A DNA stretch of 64,000 nucleotides from Bimastos eiseni (lineage: Eukaryota > Annelida > Clitellata > Crassiclitellata > Lumbricidae): assembly GCA_959347315.1 (NCBI GenBank), contig OY365807.1, positions 11,060,192-11,124,191 of the forward strand, written 5' to 3'. The notes below the pieces were generated by a model. That model made no database searches. It was not told the origin of the DNA and saw nothing but the letters and a program-made list of their open reading frames with translations. A program made the translations under genes and the position numbers. Positions 16,765 to 29,200 of this stretch are shown here, in pieces; position 1 is the stretch's first letter, and each line of letters starts with the position of its first letter.

Positions 16765-17868
16765 TGGGATGGGGCCGACCACATCGAATAACCACCACCT
16801 GATCGGAGTGCTCTTTTAGCTAGAGACCGACCCCATTGAATAACCACCATCTGATCTGAGTGCTCTTTTAGCTAGAGTCCGACGCCATAGAATAGCTTCC
16901 ATCAGATAGGAGTGCTCTTTTAGCTAGAGTCCGACGCCATAGAATAGCTTCCATCAGATCCGAGTGCTCTTTTAGCTAGAGACCGACCCCATTTAAAAGC
17001 CTCCATCAGATCTGAGTGCTTGTTTAGCTAGAGACTGACCACAGTGAATGGCCTCCATCAGATCTTAGTGCTCTTTTAGCTAGAGACCGACCCCATTTAA
17101 AAGCCTCCATCAGATCTGAGTGCTTGTTTAGCTAGAGACTGACCACAGTGAATGGCCTCCATCAGATCTTAGTGCTCTTTTAGCTAGAGACCGACCCCAT
17201 TTAAAAGCCTCCATCAGATCTGAGTGCTTGTTTAGCTAGAGACTGACCACAGTGAATGGCCTCCATCAGATCTTAGTGCTCTTTTAGCTAGAGACCGACC
17301 CCATTTAAAAGCCTCCATCAGATCTGAGTGCTTGTTTAGCTAGAGACTGACCACAGTGAATGGCCTCCATCAGATCTTAGTGCTCTTTTAGCTAGAGACC
17401 GACCCCATTTAAAAGCCTCCATCAGATCTGAGTGCTTGTTTAGCTAGAGACTGACCACAGTGAATGGCCTCCATCAGATCTTAGTGCTCTTTTAGCTAGA
17501 GACCGACCCCATTTAAAAGCCTCCATCAGATCTGAGTGCTTGTTTAGCTAGAGACTGACCACAGTGAATGGCCTCCATCAGATCTTAGTGCTCTTTTAGC
17601 TAGAGACCGACCCCATTTAAAAGCCTCCATCAGATCTGAGTGCTTGTTTAGCTAGAGACTGACCACAGTGAATGGCCTCCTTCAGATCTTAGTGCTCTTT
17701 TAGCTAGAGACCGACCCCATTTAAAAGCCTCCATCAGATCTGAGTGCTTGTTTAGCTAGAGACTGACCACAGTGAATGGCCTCCATCAGATCTTAGTGCT
17801 CTTTTAGCTAGAGACCGACCCCATTTAAAAGCCTCCATCAGATCTGAGTGCTTGTTTAGCTAGAGACC
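16765..17868. repeat. 52-bp satellite with a 104-bp higher-order dimer
   Basis: About 21 monomers share the anchor TTTAGCTAGAGA. From 16974 two monomer types alternate strictly, type A (GACCGACCCCATTTAAAAGCC) and type B (GACTGACCACAGTGAATGGCC). AGCTAGAGA anchors at 16974, 17026, 17078 and 17130 give 52-bp spacing. The A-B pair repeats about eight and a half times almost without change. The first four monomers (16765-16973) are more diverged and not in the dimer pattern. One B unit has CCTTCAG instead of CCATCAG. Confidence 0.95.
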
Positions 17869-19102
17869 ATGCATACACCTAAGTTAACAAGCATATGAGT
17901 ACTGTTCTTTATCGCTGGGGGTTGGGCTAGAAGCGACTCTGAGTTGGTATCTTGGGAGTGGCACCATACAAGAACGCTGAATCAATGAACAATTATTTCT
18001 TCAGTATCGCTGCTCCAATGTAATAAACACCATAATTTATATAGCACTTCTACAAATGCTAAAAACTTCAGTATACCATAATCAAACAGTGGTTCAAACA
18101 TTCTCAAGATGGTTATATACAAAGAAATCATAGAAGAGCTCAATGGGTTGCAGCCAAACATGCAGGCCTTCTGTTACTTCAAGTCAGAATGTTACCACCA
18201 GAGTTACATCACAGACATTTTAGCCAAAAGATTATCTTACAGAAACTTGCAAAGTTACCTTTGTAAAAACTTAACTATAGAATCATGGTTTCACAGAAAA
18301 ATGCTACATTGAAAATTCAAAGATATTAGTTAAAATTGCAGAAATCCATGATTGAATAAAACAAATGTAAATATGCAAATCATCATCATTATCGTTCCCC
18401 AAATATCTTGCCACAGATGGTGCAACAGAAATTTACATTCATGGAAGGAAAGATATGCACATACAGAAATTTTAAACAACAACACAATGTAACAATACAT
18501 TGACAAAACTGCTTTTTAGACCTTCTGTGGTAGTTGCAAGGCAGATGGACAACAGTCAAGCAGTGCTGTTGGTTTGACAAGATCAGACACTTACACAACG
18601 TGGCGAATAAACCAAATGCGATTTTCACTAGAACTAATGCATAAGCTGATATTAGCACTAATGTCGAAACTCACACAGATTCAAAGGCAACTGTTAGTAA
18701 ACAAAAACAACATTCTTGGTCAGCTCAAGAAAATCGACAGAACTGCCAATATCAGTCAATTTAAAAACATGAAAGAACAAAACCACAGGTGTACTCAAAG
18801 AAAAGACACACGCGTACCACATTACGAACAATAGCATCTTGATTAATTAGACGGATGAAAAGCATGAAAAAGCACAATGCTTTGAAATGAAATAGTAATC
18901 AAAATTATTATTGCGATTATTCTACTGAACACGAGTCTTACATGCCTCAGAAAGTTGATACCAACAACAGACTGCACAAGAATCACTAACATAATCCCTA
19001 AGCTCCTTTGGAAATATTCAATTCAATATTTTTCTCTAATTCTGGTAAATACCACTAATTTATCCTCCTTTCAGATGAGGAAATAGAGGCAATCTTTTTT
19101 AT
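17869..19102. other. No gene recognised
   Basis: AT-rich, with a TTATATAGCAC word near 18038. ORFs at 18109-18312 and 18574-18834 have untypical composition and no recognisable domain. Confidence 0.45.
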
Positions 19103-19501
19103 AGGGCATAACCGGAAATCACCTATGATATTCGCCTCCTCCGAAAATCCTGTTTTCAAAACTTTTTGGAAGTATTCACCTCAGCAAATATAACACACAC
19201 CAATAGTTAAAACTAAAAAATTTAATTGAATAATTTTAAACATTTAACAATCTAATAACGAAAAATTAAAAATTTTAAGCCATATTAGTGGTTATTACAG
19301 GCACAAACATTTACTTTGATAATCTTTCATTACGCGAAACGGCAAAAGTGACGAAAGGCGATAATTTTAAGTTTCGCCTGCGGATGGTACTTGCGGGCTA
19401 GAGTTGGCACTACTATTCGCTTCATACCTGGATCCGGCAAATAGTGCATCCAAATACTTGGATTCGGTACTCTGTGGAAATTGTCTACTCGGTTGTGCCC
19501 T
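19103..19501 (-). mobile_element. MITE with AGGGCATAACCG terminal inverted repeats (copy 1)
   Basis: The left end is TA-GGGCATAACCGGAAATC and the right end CGGTTGTGCCC-TA, so it is bounded by TA on both sides. The interior shares GGAAGTATTCACCTC-GCAAATAT and AAATAGTGCATCCAAATAC with the copy at 32505-33142, in opposite orientation. There is no coding capacity. TA flanks suggest a Tc1/mariner-like source, but this is not proven. Confidence 0.8.
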
Positions 19502-20261
19502 ACTTTTTTTATTTTATCTGTAAAGTTATAGATAAAAAAATACATCAAAATGCTGAGTCAGTTACAACTTAATGAGGTTAAAGTAAAACTTGCCAGTCTT
19601 CAAGCTAACCAATAGAGAAATATGACATAATCAAACTTCATCCCTGCTAATACTGCTATGGTAACCAACTGCTAAAGAAAGAGCTGCAGTTGGCCAAATC
19701 CACTGCTCATGTGTGCTCAAACACTGCAAACACTGAAAATCATCTAGTGTCGAGGCACGAAACGTTAATGCATGCTGTTATGATTACTGTTATGATTACT
19801 ACGCTAAAAATATAAAAAAGAATATGCAACGTGAAATCAGTATAATGCCATCTTTGGGAGTCATGTCAAGGAATAAGAAGTGGTAATTACACATCTTATT
19901 TGTAAATGCTGAACTGAATTTGGGATCCAAGCTTGTCACCATATTATATTAGAATTCATGCCATGATGAATTCGTGTTATAATATAGAATGTTTTAATGC
20001 AGATTGAGCTTATTGTACATAAATATTTCACTCATGCATGAATAAACGACAAGGGCAAAGCTACAGGACTACATGGCTCATTGACGTGCAGTCAATTTCC
20101 CATCATGTGCCGAGATCTTGGCCTTCACAGAGTCCACTACCAATGCAATCTTTTCCTCAGTACAATCAGTCAGATGTCACTTGTGTATTTGGTGTAGCAG
20201 AGGTCGTCACGCAAAGTGTCTCTAAACGAAAATATTATCATCTGAGGCTGTATGGATCTTT

Positions 20262-23217
20262 CTACAAGGCAAACTTTTGGTAGAAGGTGACCTTAAGGCG
20301 TTCAATCTGGTGACAGAGCTTGACTGCTGGACCAAGCTTCGGTTCAAGGTGCTCCTGGACCATGGGCAGTGAAAGGAGCAGCAGAGACTGACCATCAATC
20401 TCCTGAAATTAAACAATGGTCAACATAACTTTAATAGCAATAGAGTAATGTAAAATGTCTCTTGCAAGCATGTATAGTAATGTAAGTGCTTCTTGTAAGC
20501 ATGCAGAGTAATGTAAAATGTCTCTAGTATGCAAGTAGAGTGATATAAAGTGTCTCTTGCAAGCATGTAGAGTAACATAAAGTATTTCTTGTAAGCATGT
20601 AGAGTAATGTGAAGTGTCTCTTGCAAGCAAGTAGAGTAACGTAAAGTGTCTCTTGCAAGCACATATTGAGCCATTGTGTGGCACAGTGGCTGATCGGTTA
20701 GAGCGGTCAGCCCGTAACGTTCAGTGTGTGCTGAGCGCGCGGGTTCGAGCCTCGTCCAGGGCGTCAAGTCACTGTGTAGAGACCTTGAGCAAGTTCTTTG
20801 CGCACCACTGCTCTGCAGTACAACTGCAACTGCGCCGTCGAGGTGTGTGTATGCACTTCTGAGCAAAAGATGTTGGAAGAAGGGCGGTATCAAATTTCGG
20901 TAATAATGAAATAATAATAATAATATTGTAACGTAAAGTGTCTCTTGTATGCATGTAGATGTAAATGTTTTGCATTTTTCTATAGCAGCCATAAGTGGCC
21001 TCAACCCTGACCATTTTTCAATGTGAGTTTGACTAGGCAAGATCTTTCGCTACCTCTTGCCAGATACATGTGTAACCCAATCAAATCAAATGAATGTAAC
21101 CTCTGACACAATATTCAGCAACAGTATCATGCATCAGTTCGCATCATTACAGCGCTCTGTATACGAAGCTGGTCTGCACCAGTGTGGACAGTAATGTGCT
21201 GCTTCATTGTGTACGCTTGTATTTGTGCATGTACATTCAGTTGTACAGTTTCCATTTGTTTATATGCATGCCAGCAGTGTTCACTGTTCAGTGCATTCAC
21301 GCCTGCATTTGTCTTTGTACTGATGTATATTCGTATTGGGGTCTCTACTGCTTGCAAGTTTTGTGATAGCATTGACATAATTATCATAAATCTTTCTTAC
21401 TATCATAACTCAATCAAAAATGAAAATCAATACTATTTTAATGCCCCAAGGTTAACAGGATCCCTTTGGGACTTAGAAATTGCTAACTGTTGATACAAAT
21501 TAATACTATCTCACTAAATAAATTTAATTTCATTATTGCTATTATTATTACGACAATTTTTATTCATGATTTTATAAGGTATGTAGAGAAAGCTAATTAT
21601 AATTGTAATTACTATTCATAGTTATTATGATAATCATTAGTCTTTTCATTTGTTAAGTGCATCATAAGTCATCTTGGGGATAAAATTCCTCAAAAGCGAA
21701 CATGACCAACCATACCTGCTCTTTGAAGAGCCTAGCAATACTGGCACAGTCCGTTGTTTTTATGTACTCCACCACTTCCTGTACAGTCCAGTATAGGGGA
21801 TTTGAAGCCAACTGCAGTAGCTCCTCACTTATCGGCACCTACAAGAAATTAACAAGTAGAAGAACCCTTGAGGGAAACACAATAAACGTAATGTATCTCA
21901 CATGCAGCATCAACTAAGTTGCGGCTTTGACAGCTTGGTGTTCTCATTAAAATTGAATTGAGTTGAATCAGACAGTGTCATTTTACACCCCATGTAATGA
22001 TTTTACAAAGACGTTTACGGTGAGAATTGCCGCTAAACGTTAATGATAAAATGACACCGATCATTATGTTCTCAACACTGAAAATAATATCTGTACATGA
22101 ATTGTTAATTCCAGAATTTATGTACAGATATGACAGCCATCACAACCCAAAGTTATTCATGGCTATGTCCTCAAATCCTCTCAAATTCATATTTACTGTA
22201 CAAGATCGCAAGATGACTAGTGAACTCTCTGTCCACCTTCCATCTCGTCTCCAAGAGTCCCAGCACATTAAAGTTTGCTTTTCTCATCATCCCATAATGG
22301 TTAAAACCCTATTTAAGCACGACTCTGGTTCCTATTGGATCTACTGATTGTTTCTCAATACCTAAGTAAAGTTTAAAAGTCAGTCTGCATACTCCTTTGT
22401 TTAAGAATCAACCAACAAAGAAAAGAATAATGCATGCACGTAGAAGAATATTTATGCAACTCTTCAAAGAAAAACTGAAAGACACCAAGTTACATACTGT
22501 AATACACAACGAGGCAAGAAAGCTCGCCGATCCATTGCCGCATTGACAGAACAAGCAATAACATACTCAGCTTAAAGAGAGCTAGACAATTATCCTCACC
22601 ACTTAATCCTTTAATGACCAGCCAGTTTGATTTCCCATACACTCTACTATGTGCTGGTCATTAAAGCGCTAAATAGGACATAATATTACAATTTAAACAT
22701 CACATTTAAGGGGTCTCATCTCGTCAAGTCCAATACGACATGCACAAACATATTACTGTTGCACCAATAAACAGTCATTGTAAGTCAAAGCAATACAAAC
22801 AAACCTGCGTCGGAATGCTCGACATCTCCCTATCATTAGAAGCTTGAGTAGCATGCAGAACTTTCTTATGAGTCCTCCTGTCGAAGCTGTACCTCGGCCG
22901 CTTCAGGCCCCTCATCTGCATGTCCGTCACACACGGCACCCTGCGCTTCCGACTGACCCGCACCACTGACTCACGACTGTCCCTGCTTTCGTTGTCGTTT
23001 TCCATCAGGCATTTCCAGCTTCCTGTACTGTTGCTCTCCACTTCTTCATCGTCGCCTGGAGACGAGACCCTTCCAACAAGGCCGTGTTTCTTGCGCAGCG
23101 TCAGAAGGAGCTTCTTGTGTTTACGGCGTCTGCCCGGTTTCTTCGCACCAAAGTCAAGATTGCTGTGGCCACCGGGCGGACGACCAATCTTGCATTTCTT
23201 CTGACCAAAATTGTAGG
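20262..23217 (-). CDS. SFMBT: Sfmbt exons coding the basic linker and C-terminal SAM domain
   Basis: Exon 23217-22805 is a basic, disordered linker with GRPPGG (AT-hook-like), [11 protein letters not shown] (nuclear-localisation-like), an acidic DDEEVES stretch, and VSRKRR. Exon 21838-21716 starts the SAM domain ([19 protein letters not shown]). Exon 20402-20262 ends it ([38 protein letters not shown]) and stops after KFAL. The DGQxLLLL and KLGPALK-like words are standard SAM helix 3 and 5 signatures. Confidence 0.93.
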
Positions 23218-26200
23218 CTGTAACAAGACGAAAGACTGAAGAAAGCATTCTAACATAATACCTTGATAAAGACATAAGTTAAGCTATGGTATGGTAAGCT
23301 AGTTAGATTAGAAGTTTGAACTGTCTTTAAACAAGATATCAAAACTCAATTATAAGCTAGGGTATAGTAAACAAGTTAATTTTAAGAACTTCTTTGGCAC
23401 AATCTACAGCTTAAAAAGCATGGGTATTTATAGTGGGCTGACTATAACAGTTGTCAGCGAGAACAAACTCTGACGCAATGGTGACTAACATGACACTTCG
23501 AATGCGATAGAGTCAGGCATCTCATATTTATATCGTAACATTTGTGACAGCAATATAAAGTTAGTCGTCAGTGAAATGTGAGTTAATTTTAGAACCTTTA
23601 AAACACTTTCCGACTCCCAAAATGTCGTAGTATGCAATGAATCACCAGTGCTGCTATGTTTGTTTATCGCTGCTGAGCTGGGAATAACGGACTAAAACCT
23701 ACTTCAGAATCAGACTAATCTTATTCATAGCTTAGAGCACCAAGCCTATCTCATGAATACTGTTGACTTAACCCTCTAGTCAGATGCATTCCACATTTAA
23801 GTCGGGAATAAGCGTTAAGCCTGTCTCACAAGAGCTACTTCACATCGTCTTTGCCAGAGTAGGTATGAAACAGATCTTCATTAACTTACGGTATTTTCCC
23901 TTGGCCAGACGTAGACAATTTTCTGGACAAACGGTGTCGTAAGATTTTGGACTGATCAGGTTTGGACAACATTCCAAGCGCCTGCATACAGCACGACAGA
24001 AGTCTGTGATCTGATCGCTCGAGTCACAGATCTCAACAGTAGCGCTGTAACTCTTCCCCTTATACCTACATGTATAAACATCAAACAGCTTTATCACTCT
24101 TCAGATTTCCTCAGTAGTTCAGATTATTTTTAACAGTTCAGACTATTTCCGATTAAAGGAACATGAAAAGGGATCCTTCCAAATTTCTCAGAGTGGATTA
24201 GGACCAATTCAGATTCACAATGTCTCTCCTATATGTGCATTGCTAGAAATAAAAAAAATCAGAATCCCATTTCAGCATCATATCTCTCAAATGCCTCTGT
24301 CTTGACCAGTTGTTTAATATAGTTCAAAGCTCAGAGGGTACTAAATAGTGTAGTGTTTAGCATGTTGAACTGTCAATCAAGAGTTCAAATCCCCACCTGG
24401 GACAGAAATCTGGTTGAAGATTTCTGTCACCTGCACCTCCCAGCCAACTCGGCTGACCTTACCCTGTCAGAGGGAAGATGGACAGATAGGAATGGCGTCA
24501 TGCCCATACATGCCAACACTAAGAAAAAGGAAGTTGCCAGCACTTCATACCCATGGATGGGAATACTCTTTGTCTTCAAAGCTACAAAAATATGATCTCT
24601 GACCAGTCAAGTGACTTTATAATGGTTAGTGAAACTCGTCAACACTGCTGTTCAAGTCTTTGAATATTTTCATCAACTGCTTTCAACCAGAGATATCGGT
24701 ATTTTCCCGTTGGCCACAATTCTTTGGTTAGCGAGTGGTCAAAGTCAGCATGTGACAAAGCCAGGATGTGTTAGTACATATCAGCCTTTCACAGACTGGC
24801 TAATTCCCCATGAAAAACAAAGGGAACATACTTGGCCTTTAGGACCTGATGGTTCATGTTGGTATTCGGCTTTCCCTTGAGCTGGAGTTCTCGCAGGACA
24901 CGACTCGATTTGTAGGCAACTTTTATCAGCTTCGTCAGCACGGTCGTCATCACAAGCACAACCGGACCCGGTCCAACCGATCTTGGCAGAAGGACCAGAC
25001 GGCCTTTGCTAAGGTATCGGCCTGTGAAACAGCGGTAGTTGAAGTAGATTTTGGGACACCAGGCACTTGACTCTACAAAATAAATTTCAATTCAATTTGA
25101 ACACTAATAGTGTTTAACTAAATTTCAATGCAGACAAAAATTCAATAAAAATGTACACCAATTAGCACAAAAGATCTTCAAAAACTTTATGGCTATACGC
25201 TAGCAAAATTTACACAGCAACAAATTTATACATTAGTCTAATTTATTTGTCACCATCGTGAAAACAGAGAATCTCCAACATGAATTATAACATATCAAGA
25301 TTCAAAATGAATCATGTTGGCTACATCAATTTGACCTTGAAGTAAAAAAAGTGTTGGTTGTTCCTGATCGCTATAAAACTCATAAAACAGAAATTAAACC
25401 AATTAATTAAATCACAAATGTAGTATTTATTGAAAAATACTTTTGAGATCAGCTTCTTTCATCTGCATGTACAGTGCACTCCGAGCCTCATCTTCCAAGT
25501 GACGCCTTAAGAAACATAGATATCACACAACTATTTATGAACTGATAACCTAAACATAACATGTTAATTGCTAAAGTAAATGTCACATTCGTCATTTATC
25601 ATTGTCGTCTTAAGCAAAAACAGATAAAAGTCAAGTATAAAGCAAAAAGGTTACTTGGGTTAAACAGCTGACCAAGAAGGAATTATGCTGCCCTTAATTT
25701 GAACCAGATGTTAACGAGCAACAAAAAAAGACCTGGAGTGAATATACTAGCGCTGCTGGTGCATTGAGTACATTCTTTGAACATAACTACAACATATTAG
25801 ATGTTTGCTCACTCTAAGGCAACTAAGAGACATTCTGAAATGTGTTCTGCCTAGTGTTCTTAGCAAATTTTCCAAGAAACTCGAGGTCCTATGGGGAATA
25901 CTCCAAAAAACCAAAGGTTCTTGAATGACCAAAAAAACTTATAATTATAATTGCTCTCAAATAATCCTCACAAAAATATAGACCTTGAACAAAGCAGCAA
26001 GCCCTTGCTTGCATTCATTGTAATTGAGAAACAACTTCTAGGTCAAAGTTCATACTCGGCCTGAACGGTGGCAAGTCGCCTCGTTGCAGTGAGTTTAGGC
26101 GTCTTGAGCGGGCACTCATTGCTTTCACACCAGCCAATTGGAAAGACATCAAATGTTTCAAGTGGAACAATATGATCAGGAACAGAAGGCGGATTATGAT

Positions 26201-29200
26201 CGAGGTGTAGCCACATGACTCGATTGACGACCCGCGTGATCGTCGCTGCACAGATTTGTCCTGGTTGACCTGGGTTCACTGCCTCAAGTTTCATGCCAAC
26301 CTCAAACCCAAGTGACTCACAGCCTGTCATCTGCAAAGAATTTGACGCAGGAACAATTAAAATTTAACATATACATTATTCACACGGTAAAATAATCTTA
26401 AAAACTAATATCACACAATTTGCATAAATAGGATCATAAAACTAGTTAGTAAATCCGACCTTGAAGACAAACAAAACTACACCTCCTTTAGTAAAGAAAA
26501 TATTTATCAAGATGATTAGGTGGAAAATGAATCGGCATTTCACCGGTTTTTATCTGTTTATTACTTCCAATAAAAAGAATTAAACACACCATATTGAACA
26601 GTTCATTTGGTGCAGGTTCTGAGGAATGTTCATTCAGATACTTAGTCCAGTCAAAATCTGTTCCTACAAGAAGCAAAGCAGTGATTTAGAGATTTAGAAT
26701 AATCTGTTTTAACACCATTTTTAACCAAATCTAATCATATCTGATGCTTGGTGACAATACAATAAAACTACAAGATAAATCGAACTTATATCTTTGAACA
26801 TTAGAGACAAAGCCAAGTACATAAAAACCTTACGCATGTTCGTCAGACAGGCTCAATTTAATGTGTGCAGTGCAGATCTGTAAATAGCTCAACATCACAC
26901 AACACTTCAGAGCACCTCTGAATAGTCGTAACTTCTAGAGGAGCTTCATAAATGCTGACAGTACTTGTAATTGTAACATAGGACTGAGAGGTCGATGGTT
27001 GACTGGGATGAGAATCAGAAGAATGTGGGATGTCGTGGGTTCGATATTACCAACTAGCCCCATAAGGTAGACGCAGCCTTCAACTCTCCATGGGGCCATG
27101 TCAAAGTGAACAGTAGGACAGATGGACGCCTTGCAGGCTGCCATACAGTCAAAATTCGACTCATGTTAAACTTGCTATCATCTGTTCCTACTATTATATG
27201 TATCACACTGCAGTTTGTCAGTATGAATTGAATAAATGAAAACATCATTATTAGTATCAGCAAGAAGTGATACAATTACAAATTACAGGCAACATGTATG
27301 CAATAACTGACACAACTGCAAAAAAAACACTGTGAAACACGCTGTGAACGAAACGAATTAGTACATTTAGAGTCATCAGTTTAATTACAAGTGTTGGTAA
27401 AATTACAATGAGGAACAACCTACTGAATAGGAATACAAAGCAGACGTGTTCTTACTGCTGACATAGGGACAAGCCTTCTGACAGAGCGTGTTAACTGGAA
27501 TGCCACGTAAAATGGATTAATGCACAAGTAATCTGTGCCCACATCCATTAGCGCACCCATTTGACTTTTAGAGTTGCAGCCCTACTGTTGAGATCAGTGA
27601 CCCTATTACACGGTCTTTCTAGTACGGCATGTTAAGTTAATAGTCTTGGGGACATAACGCCAAAGCATGTTATCCGGGATTGCTTTAAAGGGTCCATGCT
27701 GTGTAAGAAGCTCTGTGTGGGATTCTGTGATGAGTGCAAGTCAACGTATTAATTGACAAAACTTGTCACATTTTTATAACACTTCATAAGCACTCACCAT
27801 ATAGTGTTACATTATTTGTCAAGCACCATCCAACTGGAAAGATATTAGCGGAACCGGAATGACAGCTGAACTGAATCAATTCCGCTTCATCCGTAAGTAT
27901 CAGCTCAACCACAAAGAAAAACTCGTTGATGACACGCTTAACAGTTGCTGGGTGAATCGTGGAAAGGGTGTGCGGATGAACTGCTTCCAGCATCCACCCT
28001 TCCACAAAGCCATGCTTCAGTAGTTTTGGCTGATCCTGAAAAAGCAAGAAATTTTTTTAAGTTCAGGTATATACACATGGCAAGTCAAAGCTTTAGGAGG
28101 CGATGTCAGGTACGGTAAGGTGTCATGTAAGTTAAAGCAGCTGCATCATGATGCTAATGCAAATATAAAAAGGTTATTTTAAAAGGCAAAATGGTTCTAC
28201 ATAACTGGACACATAACAGTCAACGCCCTTCAAAACGACGACTGCATTAAAAAAATAACTAACTTATACAAAGGTAAAAATAATAGAAACAATGACAATA
28301 ATTACAATGGTAGAAGATGAAGAAATAACGATCGTGACCTTCCTACATTGCTTGAACAATATTGGGAGCTATTCTCTAGTAATGGTAAAAATAAATGTAT
28401 TTAAACAATAAAAGATCATTAAAATGGAGACACCAAACATGGCTTACAGTACACTGTTTTGCTAATAGACACATTTATGCTTGGCCAATGTGATATTTTA
28501 ACATCATTAAGGCCAGCACATAGAGAGCCTCTGAGTAGATGTCTTGAAAGGGCACTATATAAATGTTTTAAATGCATTGCATGTCTTATACTGAGGCTGC
28601 ATCTGAACATTCCAAAGATGAAATCATAAATTTTGGATACATATCCTTGATGCATATGGACCAACAAATTCTGTTAAAATAAAGTGCATCCTAAAAATTC
28701 CAGTGCAGTAAAATGCTAATTACATACAGAATGATGCTGTATTCTGGAAAAGCCATGTATAAAGGCTATGTCGTATCTCAATTTAAATAAGGCAGTTTAT
28801 ACAGCATATAATCATGTAGTAAGTTTCAAGGAGAAGTAAATGCATTCGTACATTTATACAGCACTTGTCACAAACTATCAAAGCATGAAAGACAAAACAG
28901 AAACATGAAATACCTCAAAGATTTCAGACGGTGGCTGATTTTTCTGGAATGATTCAAGGTTTCGTTCTACATAACTGGACACGTAACAGTCAACGCCCTT
29001 CAAAGCGACGACTGCATTAAAAAAATAACTAACTTATACAAAGGTAAAAATAATAGAAACAATGACAATAATTACAATGGTAGAAGATGAAGAAAATAAC
29101 GATCGTGACCTTCCTACATTGCTTGAACAATATTGGGAGCTATTCTCTAGTAATGGTAAAAATAAATATATTTAAACAATAAAAGATCATTAAAATGGAG

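Noticed and set aside
16765..17868. CRISPR-like array
   Set aside because: The units are contiguous 52-bp monomers without unique spacers, and the genome is eukaryotic, so it is a satellite.
20687..20760. Possible tRNA gene
   Set aside because: A and B boxes are present, but acceptor stem pairing is absent and the sequence continues into a SINE body with tail and target duplication.
22920..23204. Plus-strand ORF of 94 codons
   Set aside because: Antisense shadow of the Sfmbt basic-linker exon, which is supported by splice phase.
28419..28667. Two identical 82-codon minus-strand ORFs (also 29190-29438)
   Set aside because: Their identity is due to the 517-bp intron duplication. There is no sign of coding selection.
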